Position numbers and translations under genes: made by a program
The notes under the pieces: model-generated
The model's database searches: none
Told to the model about the DNA's origin: nothing
Seen by the model: the letters and a program-made list of their open reading frames with translations, nothing else
Shown: piece by piece, positions 41,647 through 51,397 of the stretch
How positions within the stretch are numbered: position 1 is the first letter of the stretch
How the letters are laid out: the number at the start of each line of letters is the position of its first letter
Source of the DNA: UBA5336 sp038745855
GTDB taxonomy: Bacteria > Pseudomonadota > Alphaproteobacteria > Caulobacterales > Hyphomonadaceae
Direction: 5' to 3'
DNA length: 63,570 nt
NCBI GenBank assembly: GCA_038745855.1
Contig: JBCDLC010000017.1
Coordinates: 1-63,570 of the forward strand

Positions 41647-42978
41647 ATGCGCATGAGCCAGTACTTCCTGCCGGTGACAAAAGACACGCCGTCGGATGCT
41701 GTCGTGGTTTCTCACCAGCTTATGCTCCGCGCAGGGATGATCCGGCAGAATGGGGCAGGGATCTATTCCTGGCTGCCTCTGGGCCACAAGGTGCTGCGCC
41801 GGATCGAGCAGGTGGTGCGCGAAGAGATGGACCGGGCCGGCGCGATCGAAATGCTCATGCCGACCATCCAGCAGGCGGACCTCTGGCGGGAGTCAGGCCG
41901 ATACGATGCGTATGGGCCCGAAATGCTGCGCATCCATGACCGGCAGGACCGGGAGATGCTATTCGGGCCAACGAATGAGGAGCTGATCACCGATATCTTC
42001 AAGGCACATGTGAAGGGCTACAAAAAGCTTCCCATGAACCTTTACCACATCCAGTGGAAATTCCGCGATGAGATCCGGCCGCGGTTCGGGGTCATGCGCG
42101 GACGCGAATTTCTGATGAAGGACGCCTACAGCTTCGATATCGACGCTGATGCGGCCCGCGTATCCTATCAGCGCATGTTCGCTGCCTATCTGAATGCGTT
42201 CGACCGGCTGGGTATCACTGCAATCCCCATGGCGGCCGATCCAGGCCCGATTGGCGGAGACCTCAGCCATGAATTCCTCGTGCTCGCTGAGAGCGGTGAG
42301 AGCGCCGTTTTCTGCGACCGAGAAATCCTGAGTGTGCCTCCACCTGGGGCAAACTTCGATTTCAGCGATCACGGAGCCCTTGCTGATGAAATGGCCAAGC
42401 GAACCAAATTCTATGCGGCCACCGAGGAAAAGCACGACGCGGCAGCCTATGCTGACCTTCCAGAGGCGCGCCAGGTGACGGCGCGGGGAATAGAAGTCGG
42501 CCATATCTTCTACTTCGGAACCAAGTATTCCGATCCGATGCAGGCAGCCGTCCAAATGTCGGATGGACAGTTCGCACCAATCCATGGCGGAAGTTACGGC
42601 ATCGGCGTTTCACGACTGGTGGCAGCCATCATCGAAGCATCCAATGATGAAGCCGGCATCATCTGGCCGGCCTCGATTGCGCCGTTCGATGTTGGGCTGA
42701 TCTCGCTTCGGCCGAAAGATGACGCCGTATCGAGCGCCGCCGACGCAGCGTTTGCGGCGATACAGGCGGAGGGCCTGGACGTGCTCTATGACGATCGTGA
42801 TGAGCGGCCCGGCGGCAAGTTTGCAACCATGGATCTCATTGGTCTGCCCTGGCAGATTGCCATTGGTCCGCGCGGGTTGGAAAAAGGCGTGGTCGAGCTC
42901 AAGCACAGGGCGAGCGGGGAAAAGTCCGAACTGCCTCTCAATGATGCGATCAGCCGCATCGTTGCACATCGGCGGTAG
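41647..42978 (+). CDS. proS: prolyl-tRNA synthetase (short form without editing insertion)
   Basis: This is a 443-residue class II synthetase. Motif 2 is WKFRDEIRPRFGVMRGREF, and motif 3 is GGSYGIGVSRLVAAI. The roughly 180-residue cis-editing insertion of E. coli ProRS is missing, as is usual in alphaproteobacteria. Mischarged Ala-tRNA-Pro would then need a free-standing editing protein encoded elsewhere. The C-terminal anticodon-binding domain is about 345-443. Confidence 0.96.
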   Translation: MRMSQYFLPVTKDTPSDAVVVSHQLMLRAGMIRQNGAGIYSWLPLGHKVLRRIEQVVREEMDRAGAIEMLMPTIQQADLWRESGRYDAYGPEMLRIHDRQDREMLFGPTNEELITDIFKAHVKGYKKLPMNLYHIQWKFRDEIRPRFGVMRGREFLMKDAYSFDIDADAARVSYQRMFAAYLNAFDRLGITAIPMAADPGPIGGDLSHEFLVLAESGESAVFCDREILSVPPPGANFDFSDHGALADEMAKRTKFYAATEEKHDAAAYADLPEARQVTARGIEVGHIFYFGTKYSDPMQAAVQMSDGQFAPIHGGSYGIGVSRLVAAIIEASNDEAGIIWPASIAPFDVGLISLRPKDDAVSSAADAAFAAIQAEGLDVLYDDRDERPGGKFATMDLIGLPWQIAIGPRGLEKGVVELKHRASGEKSELPLNDAISRIVAHRR

Positions 42979-42985
42979 ACCCGTC

Positions 42986-44263
42986 TTGACTGAACGCGCA
43001 TCCCCATTCGGAGCTGTCGAGCGATCCTTGTCATGGCGCTACTTGAGGGCCAAACGCGAGCATGGCGGCGCATCTCTCACAGCTGTGATTTCCTTCGTCG
43101 GCATTGCACTCGCGGTCTGGGCCCTGATCGCGATCATGTCGATCATGGCGGGTTTTCGGGCGACCCTGCTCGATGCGCTCCTTGGGGGGCAGCCCCATAT
43201 CTACATATCTGTGAACGACGTGCCAGCAGCCGACGTTGACCAGATCATCGATACGGTCAGGACCGTCGAGGGCGTGCGATCCGCCCACCCCTTTATCGAG
43301 GAACAGGTGCTGGCGATCCATGAGGGCGTTGCATCGGGTGGTGCCCTCGTGAAAGCGATCAGTCCTGAGGAATTGGCGGGGCTGCCTTTTCTACAGGACG
43401 GCGGGCGTTCGGCGATCGAGGCTGGCTTTGGAGAAGGGCGCTTTGGCGGCAATGTCATCCTACTGGGCGCTTTCCTGGCCGCTGATCTCAGGGTCAACCA
43501 AGGCGACCGGATCCGACTGATTTCGCAGGAAACAACCGCTTCGCCGTTCGGTACGGCGCCACGGTCGAAGACCTACACGATTGGCGGACTATTCAAGACT
43601 GGCAGTGTCGAACTCGACAAGGCCTACATTTTCATGCCGCTGGAACAGGGTCAGGTCTTCTTCAAGAAGCGCGACCAGTACGAATTTGTTGATATCCGTC
43701 TCGATGACCCGGAGGAGACAGGCCCCGTCATGGGTCGCATCCGCGACCAGGTATCAGGTTTTCTCTACATGTTCGATTGGCAGAGCCAGCGCGGCGCTTA
43801 TCTCGGTGCACTCAATCTTGAACGGTCGATGATGCGGCTCGTCATGTTGGTCTTGATTACCATAACGGCGCTTAACATCATTACCGGCGTCGTCATGCTG
43901 GTGAAAAACAAGACACGGGATATCGCTATCCTCAGAACCATCGGCGCGTCCCGGGCGTCGATGATGCGGGTGTTTGTGATGATCGGCGGTTTCTTGGGAA
44001 TTGCCGGAGCCCTGACAGGTACCGTGTTGGGGATACTCACGGTGACCTACATTTCGGAGATAGAAGCGTTCCTGGGCTGGGTGCGAGGCGCGCCGCTTTT
44101 TCCACCGGACGTCTATGGCTTGGAGGGTCTGCCCGCCCAACTCGACTGGCGCGAAGTCGTTTTCACCTTCGTCTGGGCGACGGCCATGTCTATTCTCGTC
44201 ACCATATTCCCGGCCTGGCGGGCAGCTGCCCTCGATCCTGTCGAAGCGCTGAGGTTCGAATGA
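42986..44263 (+). CDS. lolC: lipoprotein-releasing ABC transporter permease (LolC/LolE)
   Basis: This is a 425-residue inner-membrane permease of the LolCDE system, which loads outer-membrane lipoproteins onto LolA. One N-terminal membrane helix (about 30-55) is followed by a periplasmic domain and three C-terminal helices (about 285-410). TTG at 42986, 7 bases after proS, is the only start that keeps the family N-terminus (AVERSLSWRYLRAKR). Only one permease gene is present, as in alphaproteobacteria with a LolF-like homodimer. The stop overlaps lolD (ATGA). Confidence 0.93.
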   Translation: MTERASPFGAVERSLSWRYLRAKREHGGASLTAVISFVGIALAVWALIAIMSIMAGFRATLLDALLGGQPHIYISVNDVPAADVDQIIDTVRTVEGVRSAHPFIEEQVLAIHEGVASGGALVKAISPEELAGLPFLQDGGRSAIEAGFGEGRFGGNVILLGAFLAADLRVNQGDRIRLISQETTASPFGTAPRSKTYTIGGLFKTGSVELDKAYIFMPLEQGQVFFKKRDQYEFVDIRLDDPEETGPVMGRIRDQVSGFLYMFDWQSQRGAYLGALNLERSMMRLVMLVLITITALNIITGVVMLVKNKTRDIAILRTIGASRASMMRVFVMIGGFLGIAGALTGTVLGILTVTYISEIEAFLGWVRGAPLFPPDVYGLEGLPAQLDWREVVFTFVWATAMSILVTIFPAWRAAALDPVEALRFE

Positions 44264-44955
44264 CGGCGCCCGTGCTCGAGCTCAAACAGATCAACCGGAC
44301 GTATCAGTCGGGTGAGAAGACATTGGACGTACTGCGCGGGGCGGATCTCACCCTCCAGGCTGGCGAGCTGGTTGGACTTGTTGGACCATCCGGTTCCGGC
44401 AAGTCCACGCTGCTCCATACGGCGGGACTCTTGGAAAAGCCTGAAGGTGGACAGGTTCTCCTCGATGGTGAGGACTGCCTGTCCCTGTCTGACCGCGAAC
44501 GGACAGCGCTTCGGCGGAAAAAACTCGGCTTTGTTTACCAGTTCCACCACCTGCTTCCGGAATTCACCGCAGCCGACAACATTGCCATGCCACTTCGGTT
44601 CGGAGGCATGGATTCGCGAAAGGCGCGCAGCAAGGTGGATGGCCTGCTTGGCGCGATGGGGCTTTCAGACCGTGGTCATCACCAACCTGCCCAGCTGTCT
44701 GGAGGTGAGCAGCAGAGGGTGGCCATCGCCCGGGCTCTCGCCAACGATCCACGGCTTGTCATTGCAGACGAGCCCACCGGAAACCTCGACCCAGAGACAA
44801 CAGATAGGGTATTCTCTGCCCTGATCTCGCTCGCCCGCGACGAAGGTGCATCCGTGCTGGTTGCCACTCATAATATGGCCCTCACGAACCACATGGACCG
44901 GGTGCTGACCCTATCCGACGGCCGCCTTGTCCCTTACGCGCCGGCTGAGCCGTGA
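44260..44955 (+). CDS. lolD: lipoprotein-releasing ABC transporter ATPase
   Basis: This is a 231-residue ABC ATPase. Walker A is GPSGSGKST (42-50), the signature is LSGGEQQ (146-152) and Walker B is LVIADEP (166-172). It energises the permease encoded just upstream, and together they release lipoproteins from the inner membrane. The 84-base gap to dnaE is short and holds no clear terminator. Confidence 0.96.
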   Translation: MTAPVLELKQINRTYQSGEKTLDVLRGADLTLQAGELVGLVGPSGSGKSTLLHTAGLLEKPEGGQVLLDGEDCLSLSDRERTALRRKKLGFVYQFHHLLPEFTAADNIAMPLRFGGMDSRKARSKVDGLLGAMGLSDRGHHQPAQLSGGEQQRVAIARALANDPRLVIADEPTGNLDPETTDRVFSALISLARDEGASVLVATHNMALTNHMDRVLTLSDGRLVPYAPAEP

Positions 44956-45039
44956 TCCACAAATATCGTTCTGCGTTGAAAGAACAAGCATAGAACACGC
45001 GCCGAATCGGTGCTAGTGAATTGCGTGAGGAGAAGCCGC

Positions 45040-48000
45040 ATGGACTCACCGGCATTTATTCATCTCGGCGTCAAATCCAGCTATTCCCTGCTACAGAGCA
45101 TGATCACACCAAAGGCCCTTCTGGCCTGGCTGGAACAGCAGGCCATGCCGGCTGTGGCGATTGCCGATCACAATTGCCTTTTCGGTGCGCTGGAGTTTTC
45201 GGAAACGCTATCAGGTGCCGGCATTCAACCCATCATGGCGTGCACGTTCGATGTCACGGATGGCGGACCGCGGAGTGGCGTTCACCAGGTCTCTCTCTAT
45301 GCGCAGGACAAGAGGGGGTATGGTCGACTGATGGCGCTTTCGTCATTGGCTTATCTGGACGCCAAGGACGGGATTCCGAAACTACACAAGCAGCATCTTT
45401 TTGAGCAAACGGACGGCCTCATCCTCCTGACAGGCGGGGCAAATGGTGCCCTCGCAGCGCTGGCCGCGAAGGACAAAGCGGAGGTGGCTGCGGCAGAACT
45501 GGATCGTATGGCCGAGGCCTTTCCGGGGCGATGTTACGTTGAACTGACACGCCATGGCACCACGATGGAACGAGAAAGCGAGGCTCGTCTCGTTGATCTT
45601 GCCTATGCCGCTGGGCTGCCCCTTGTTGCCAGCCACGATGTCCGGTTCGTGAAAGCAAGCGATGCGGAAGCCCATGATGCGATGATGTGCATTGCGCACG
45701 GCCGCTACCTCGGTGAAGACGATCGGCCCCGGGTTGAGCCGAGCCAATACCTCAAGACGGCAGAGGAAATGGCCAACCTCTTCGCCGATCTGCCGGAAGC
45801 GGTCGAGAATACTGTCGAGATTGCCCAGCGATGCGCTGTGAAGGCAGAAATGCACAGCCCGATTCTGCCGAGCTTTAGTGATGAGGCGGATGGGGAAGAC
45901 AAGGAACTTCGTCGCCAGGCCATGGATGGGCTGGAGCAGAGGCTCGCGCAGGCGGATAAGCATTTCGCTGACCGCGAAACCTATTTCGAGCGGCTCGATT
46001 ACGAACTCGGCATCATCGAGAAGATGGGGTTTCCGGGTTACTTCCTGATCGTCTCCGATTTTATCAAATGGGCCAAGGAGCAGGACATCCCCGTTGGACC
46101 AGGGCGGGGGTCTGGCGCAGGGTCCCTTGTAGCGTGGTCGCTCTTGATCACCGATCTGGACCCCATCCGCTTCGACCTACTTTTTGAGCGTTTCCTGAAC
46201 CCCGAGCGTGTGTCGATGCCCGATTTCGACATCGACTTCTGCCAGGAGCGGCGGGGCGAGGTGATCCGTTATGTCCGGGATAAGTATGGCGAAGACAGCG
46301 TCGCGATGATCATCACATTCGGGACACTTCAAGCAAAGGCTGTGGTCCGGGATGTGGGCCGGGTCATGCAAATGCCCTACGGCCAGGTGGACCGGCTTGC
46401 AAAGCTGATCCCGTTTAATCCGGCCCATCCCCCCAAACTTCAGGAAGCGATCGATGATGAGCCGAAGTTTGATGAGGAAATCGAAAAGGACAGCCGAGTC
46501 GGAGACCTTTTGAATACGGCCTTGCAACTGGAAGGGCTCTACCGTTCCGCGGGGACCCACGCGGCCGGTGTGGTGATCGCTGACCGCCCACTTACGCAGA
46601 TTGTACCGCTCTACAACGATCCCCGCTCGGAGTTGCCGGCAACGCAGTTCAACATGAAATGGGCCGAACTGGGTGGGCTGGTGAAGTTTGACTTCCTGGG
46701 CTTGAAGACACTCACGGTCATCGACCGTGCACTCAAATTCATCCGCCGGGATGGGAAAGATGTCACCGCAGCCTGGAACAGCCTTGATGACCCCGGCGCC
46801 TATGAATTGATGGCATCAGGTGAAACGCTTGGGGTCTTCCAGCTTGAAGGCCAAGGCATGCGGGACACGCTGAAAAAGGTCCGCCCGGGCAATATCGAAG
46901 ACGTCATCGCGATCATCTCCCTCTATCGCCCCGGACCGATGGATAACATTCCTGTCTATGTCGAAGGCAAGGAGGATCCCAGCCGGATCAAATACCAGCA
47001 CCCTGTCCTCGAGCCTATCCTGCAGGCAACGTACGGCGTGCCTGTCTACCAGGAGCAGGTGATGCGGATGGCCCAGGAGATCGCGGGCTATTCCCTGGGC
47101 GAAGCAGACTTGCTGCGGCGGGCCATGGGTAAGAAAAAGAAGGAGGAGATGGACAAGCAGCGGGCCCGCTTTGTTGATGGCGCCGCCGACAAACTCTCCA
47201 TGAACAGCGATCTTGCGAATGATATCTTCGACACAATGGCGAAATTCGCTGGGTATGGGTTCAACAAGTCCCATGCTGCCGCCTACGCGCAGATCGGCTA
47301 TCACACGGCATACCTCAAGAAGCACCATCCCGTGGCTTTTCTCGCGGCATCCATGAGCCTCGATCTCCATAACACCGACAAGCTCGCAGCCTTCTTCCAG
47401 GAAGCGAAGCGGCTCGGGATCAAGGTCAAGGCGCCTGATATCACCGCTTCAACCGCTGATTTCGATGTCGATGGTGACACCATTGTCTACGGGCTGGGCG
47501 CGCTAAAGGGGGTTGGGCTCGAAGCCATGCGCCATGTCGAAGAGGTGAGGAGAACTGCACCATTCGACTCGCTTCAGGCCTTCGCTGAGGCGGTTGATCC
47601 CAAGGAGATCAACAAGAAGGCCTTTGAGCAACTCTCGCGGGCCGGGGCCTTCGATCGGTTAGAGCCAAACAGGGCCAGGGCCCTTGCTGGATCGCCAACC
47701 CTCGCTGCTTTGTGCTCAAGCGCCGCAGAAGACAGGGCTGGAGGGCAGGGCGGCTTGTTTGGGGACAGCGAGCCAGCCGCCCAGGTCACCTTACCGAAGG
47801 CCAAGGATTGGAGCGTCCAGCAGCGGTTGGATGAGGAGTTCCGCGCCATCGGGTTCTATTTTTCGGGTCACCCCTTGGATGACGTGCTGCAGGGACTGAA
47901 TCGTGAGCGGGTTACTTTGGCCATGGAGATCGAAGACCGAGCCGAGGATGGCCGCCCATTGGATCTGATCGGGATCGTTCGTGCGCGTGTGGAGAAACCG

Positions 48001-48450
48001 GCGCGGAACGGCGGCAAGTTCGCCTTCCTGACCTTGTCTGATCCCACTGGCGAGGTGGAGCTCATGGTCTATCCCGAAGTGCTGACCAGCCACCGGGATC
48101 AGCTTGATGTTGGCCAAGCCGTCGCGATTACGGTGAGCGTGCGCCGGCAGGGTGACGAAATCCGTCTTGCCGCCGAGGCCATCAGGCCGCTTGAACAAGC
48201 GCGGATTGCAAAGCCCAGCGATGGGCTGACCATTCGGCTCGGCAAAGGGGCAGATCCTGGTGATATTGCCGCTGTGACGACGGCGCTGAAGACCCTGCCT
48301 GGGCCGGAGAAAGGTGAGGTCATGGTAGAGCTTCCCCTGGCTGATGGGCGGGTCGTCACCATGCGCTTACCTGAGCGGTATACGACTGGGGTGCCGGCCA
48401 AACAGCTCTTGAAGACGGCTCCAGGCATCGCACGTGTTGACGCAGCTTAA
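45040..48450 (+). CDS. dnaE: DNA polymerase III alpha subunit
   Basis: This is the 1136-residue replicative polymerase. The N-terminal PHP domain is about 5-280 (HLGVKSSYSLLQS). The C-family palm starts with GPGRGSGAGSLVAW near 353 and has catalytic Asp residues in PDFDIDFC near 393-400. A tandem helix-hairpin-helix region and an OB fold (about 985-1065, GKFAFLTLSDPTGEVELMVY) follow. ATG at 45040 has GAGGAGAAG upstream. The frame from 45010 adds 10 unlikely residues. It is of the main DnaE1 type, not the DnaE2 mutasome type. Confidence 0.97.
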   Translation: MDSPAFIHLGVKSSYSLLQSMITPKALLAWLEQQAMPAVAIADHNCLFGALEFSETLSGAGIQPIMACTFDVTDGGPRSGVHQVSLYAQDKRGYGRLMALSSLAYLDAKDGIPKLHKQHLFEQTDGLILLTGGANGALAALAAKDKAEVAAAELDRMAEAFPGRCYVELTRHGTTMERESEARLVDLAYAAGLPLVASHDVRFVKASDAEAHDAMMCIAHGRYLGEDDRPRVEPSQYLKTAEEMANLFADLPEAVENTVEIAQRCAVKAEMHSPILPSFSDEADGEDKELRRQAMDGLEQRLAQADKHFADRETYFERLDYELGIIEKMGFPGYFLIVSDFIKWAKEQDIPVGPGRGSGAGSLVAWSLLITDLDPIRFDLLFERFLNPERVSMPDFDIDFCQERRGEVIRYVRDKYGEDSVAMIITFGTLQAKAVVRDVGRVMQMPYGQVDRLAKLIPFNPAHPPKLQEAIDDEPKFDEEIEKDSRVGDLLNTALQLEGLYRSAGTHAAGVVIADRPLTQIVPLYNDPRSELPATQFNMKWAELGGLVKFDFLGLKTLTVIDRALKFIRRDGKDVTAAWNSLDDPGAYELMASGETLGVFQLEGQGMRDTLKKVRPGNIEDVIAIISLYRPGPMDNIPVYVEGKEDPSRIKYQHPVLEPILQATYGVPVYQEQVMRMAQEIAGYSLGEADLLRRAMGKKKKEEMDKQRARFVDGAADKLSMNSDLANDIFDTMAKFAGYGFNKSHAAAYAQIGYHTAYLKKHHPVAFLAASMSLDLHNTDKLAAFFQEAKRLGIKVKAPDITASTADFDVDGDTIVYGLGALKGVGLEAMRHVEEVRRTAPFDSLQAFAEAVDPKEINKKAFEQLSRAGAFDRLEPNRARALAGSPTLAALCSSAAEDRAGGQGGLFGDSEPAAQVTLPKAKDWSVQQRLDEEFRAIGFYFSGHPLDDVLQGLNRERVTLAMEIEDRAEDGRPLDLIGIVRARVEKPARNGGKFAFLTLSDPTGEVELMVYPEVLTSHRDQLDVGQAVAITVSVRRQGDEIRLAAEAIRPLEQARIAKPSDGLTIRLGKGADPGDIAAVTTALKTLPGPEKGEVMVELPLADGRVVTMRLPERYTTGVPAKQLLKTAPGIARVDAA

Positions 48451-48621
48451 TGAGGGCCGGCTCGAAGCGGAAGCCGACCGCTAGTGCTCGGAGTTGCGCC
48501 TCCCACGAAAATCTGTACAAGCACGCCTTCAACTCCAAGCATGGGTGTTTCCGGTGCATGGGGTGCCGCGTTTGCGTCGCCCGGTGTCCCGCCCATGTCG
48601 GCCAACCGGAAGAGGTTCACA

Positions 48622-49467
48622 ATGGCAATCCCCGAATTTTCCATGCGCCAACTCCTGGAAGCAGGCGTTCATTTTGGCCACCAGACCCACCGCTGGAACC
48701 CGAAAATGGCGCCATACATTTATGGTGACCGCTCCCAGATCCACATCATCGATCTGTCGAAGACGGTTCCTCTGCTGCACCAGGCGCTTGTCCAAGTGCG
48801 CGATGTGGTTGCAAAGGGGGGGCGTGTGCTCTTTGTCGGAACGAAACGCCAGGCTTCAGAGCCGATTGCAGAGGCGGCCCAGCGCTGCGCGCAGTATTAT
48901 ATGAACCACCGTTGGTTGGGCGGCACGTTGACGAATTGGCAGACGGTGTCCAACTCGATCAAGCGTCTGAAGGAACTCGACACGCTTTTCGAGAGCGGGG
49001 GTGGCCAGGGACTGACCAAGAAAGAACTCTTGAACCTCGAGCGCGAGCGAGAAAAACTAGAGCGCGCGCTGGGCGGTATCGCCAATATGGGCGGTTTGCC
49101 GGACCTCATGTTCGTGATCGATACAAACAAGGAAGCAATCGCTGTCAAAGAGGCGCGCAAGCTCGGCATCCCTATTGTTGGTGTGGTCGATTCGAATTGC
49201 GACCCGGACGACGTCGATTTTCCCTTCCCTGGCAATGATGACGCCGCAAGGGCAATCTCCCTTTACTGCAACCTGATTGCGGATGCCGTCATGGATGGGC
49301 TGGCCGAATCCTCGGCAGAACTCGGCATGGACTTGGGCGAGTTGGAAGATCTCGGAGACCTCACCGACATCGACGTCGCTGTTGCAGATGCGGCTTCGGC
49401 CGGTGGCGCCAGCGAAGTCAGCGCCGACGGTGGTGCAGAAGCCGCTGCGACGCCAACGGCGAGTTGA
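48622..49467 (+). CDS. rpsB: 30S ribosomal protein S2
   Basis: This is a 281-residue S2 with MRQLLEAGVHFGHQTHRWNPKM at the N-terminus and LPDLMFVIDTNKEAIAVKEA. The last 50 residues form an acidic Ala/Asp/Glu/Gly-rich tail, longer than in E. coli (241 residues). ATG at 48622 has GGAAGAGG before it. The 171-base leader after dnaE should hold the promoter and any S2 autoregulatory structure. Confidence 0.97.
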   Translation: MAIPEFSMRQLLEAGVHFGHQTHRWNPKMAPYIYGDRSQIHIIDLSKTVPLLHQALVQVRDVVAKGGRVLFVGTKRQASEPIAEAAQRCAQYYMNHRWLGGTLTNWQTVSNSIKRLKELDTLFESGGGQGLTKKELLNLEREREKLERALGGIANMGGLPDLMFVIDTNKEAIAVKEARKLGIPIVGVVDSNCDPDDVDFPFPGNDDAARAISLYCNLIADAVMDGLAESSAELGMDLGELEDLGDLTDIDVAVADAASAGGASEVSADGGAEAAATPTAS

Positions 49468-49565
49468 TCGACCTCTCTGTCAGTCCATTTCACCGTTGCA
49501 GATCTGGTACGCGTGGGCGCACAACGCCTCCGCTGCGTCTGTGAATAGGAAACGTAGAACGGATC

Positions 49566-49587
49566 GCACGTTCCACTCGAAACGTGC
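49566..49587 (+). promoter_or_regulatory. small hairpin in the rpsB-tsf spacer
   Basis: GCACGTT and AACGTGC pair over 7 bp around an 8-base loop, 36 bases before the tsf start in a 156-base spacer. It may influence tsf translation or mRNA stability. No T-tract follows, so termination is unlikely. Confidence 0.3.
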
Positions 49588-49623
49588 CCTCTGAAACTTG
49601 AGCGCTAGTCAAAGGATTGAACC

Positions 49624-50532
49624 ATGGCTCAGATCACCGCTGCCCTCGTCAAGGAACTGCGCGAGAAGTCAGGCGCAGGTATGATGGACGCCAAGAAGGC
49701 ACTTGTTGAAAGCAATGGCGACATGGAAGCGGCCGTGGATTGGCTGCGCGCCAAGGGGCTCAGCAAGGCGGCCAAGAAGTCCGGTCGTACGGCGGCCGAC
49801 GGCCTCGTCGCGGCAATTGTCTCAAGCGATGGCAAGTCTGGCGCGCTCGTCGAGCTAAACGCGGAAACGGACTTCGTTGCCCGTAACGAAACGTTCCAGA
49901 CCGCATTGGCAGCCTTCGCCAACACCGCGCTGGAAACCGACGGCTCGCTCGACGCGCTGAAAGCGGCTCCAGCGGCCGAGGGCGAAGGCACCGTTGCCGA
50001 TCAGATCACGCGGATGGTGGCCACGATCGGAGAGAATATTTCCCTGCGTCGGACCGCGAAGCTGTCTGCCGATGGCGCTGTTGCGTCCTACATCCACAAT
50101 GCGGAAGCGGAAGGCATGGGGAAGGTGGGCGTGCTTGTCGCCCTGAACGGGACCGGGGACGATCTGGCGGGTCTGGGCCGCAAGATCGCAATGCATGTCG
50201 CCGCGACCATGCCGGCGGCTGCGAGCGTTGCAGAGCTCGACCAAGCCATCGTCCAGCGTGAGAAAGAAGTGCTGACCGAAAAAGCCAAGGCCAGCGGGAA
50301 GCCCGACAACGTCATCGAAAAGATGATCGAAGGCCGTATGAAGAAGTTCTATAAGGAAGTTGTCCTCGTAGAACAGCCGTTCGTGATGGACCAGGACCAA
50401 ACGGTCGGTAAGGTTCTGGAAGCGGCAAAGGCAGAGCTGGTCGGTTTCCAGCGCTTTGCCCTGGGCGAGGGCATCGACAAGAAAGACGACGATTTTGCGG
50501 CTGAGGTCGCTGCCGTTTCCAAAAAGGACTGA
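49624..50532 (+). CDS. tsf: translation elongation factor Ts
   Basis: This is a 302-residue guanine nucleotide exchange factor for EF-Tu. The N-terminal UBA-like module contains LREKSGAGMMDAKKALVES, followed by ETDFVARNE, the Tu-contact motif. Full family length. It is paired with rpsB as in most bacteria. Confidence 0.97.
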   Translation: MAQITAALVKELREKSGAGMMDAKKALVESNGDMEAAVDWLRAKGLSKAAKKSGRTAADGLVAAIVSSDGKSGALVELNAETDFVARNETFQTALAAFANTALETDGSLDALKAAPAAEGEGTVADQITRMVATIGENISLRRTAKLSADGAVASYIHNAEAEGMGKVGVLVALNGTGDDLAGLGRKIAMHVAATMPAAASVAELDQAIVQREKEVLTEKAKASGKPDNVIEKMIEGRMKKFYKEVVLVEQPFVMDQDQTVGKVLEAAKAELVGFQRFALGEGIDKKDDDFAAEVAAVSKKD

Positions 50533-50547
50533 CGCTTCCAAAAAATA

Positions 50548-50584
50548 TCATCGCCCATCAGCGAGAAACCGTTGGGGGCGATGA
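50548..50584. repeat. hairpin between tsf and pyrH
   Basis: TCATCGCCC and GGGCGATGA form a perfect 9-bp stem around a 19-base loop. Only on the minus strand is the stem followed by a T-tract (TATTTTTTGG). As an intrinsic terminator it would therefore act against antisense transcription, not against tsf. On the plus strand it may only stabilise or attenuate the mRNA. Confidence 0.6.
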
Positions 50585-50638
50585 CAGGGCAGGTCAAATC
50601 CGGTAGGGACCGCACAAGGATCACCCGGAGAGCCGTCC

Positions 50639-51397
50639 ATGTCCCAGCCAGTGTCCGAACCCGTTCGTGACAGCGCCTATGGGCGTGCGCTGTTGAAGCT
50701 TTCGGGCGAGGCACTCATGGGAGACCGCGACAGCGGGATCGATATGTCGACCTGCCAGGCCTTTGCCGAGGACGTCCGCGACGCGAGGGCACTCGGTGCG
50801 GAGCTGTGCGTCGTTATTGGTGGGGGGAACATCTTTCGGGGGCTTGCGGGCGCTGCCCAAGGGATGGACCGTGCGCAAGCGGATAGCATGGGCATGCTAG
50901 CCACCGTGATGAACGCGCTCGCCATGCAAAGCGCGCTGGAACAGATCGGCGTGCCGACCCGCGTGCAATCGGCCATACGCATGGAGTCCGTGTGCGAGCC
51001 CTTTATACGCCGGCGGGCCATGCGCCATATGGAAAAGGGCCGGGTGGTGATCTTCGCTGCCGGGACGGGTAATCCGTTTTTCACGACCGACACCGGTGCG
51101 GCGCTCAGGGCTGCTGAAATGGGGTGCGATGTGATGCTTAAGGGCACCCAGGTTGACGGCGTCTACTCCGCAGATCCAAAGACGGATGGCGATGCGGTGC
51201 GCTTTGAACGGCTCGGGTACCAGGATGTCCTCGCCCAAAATCTCAAGGTCATGGACGCCTCCGCAGTATCCTTGATGCGGGACGCAAACATACCGATCAT
51301 TGTGTTTTCCCTGCACCAGAAAGGTGCCCTCACAGATGTCCTTTGCAAGCGTGGCCGGTACACGCTCATTTCGAACCAGTCTGAGGTCACACCATGA
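50639..51397 (+). CDS. pyrH: UMP kinase
   Basis: This is a 252-residue amino-acid-kinase-fold enzyme that phosphorylates UMP. KLSGEALMGD, VVIGGGNIFRG and the UMP/ATP segment GTGNPFFTTDT are diagnostic. It is followed by frr with a 4-base overlap, the usual pairing. Confidence 0.97.
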   Translation: MSQPVSEPVRDSAYGRALLKLSGEALMGDRDSGIDMSTCQAFAEDVRDARALGAELCVVIGGGNIFRGLAGAAQGMDRAQADSMGMLATVMNALAMQSALEQIGVPTRVQSAIRMESVCEPFIRRRAMRHMEKGRVVIFAAGTGNPFFTTDTGAALRAAEMGCDVMLKGTQVDGVYSADPKTDGDAVRFERLGYQDVLAQNLKVMDASAVSLMRDANIPIIVFSLHQKGALTDVLCKRGRYTLISNQSEVTP

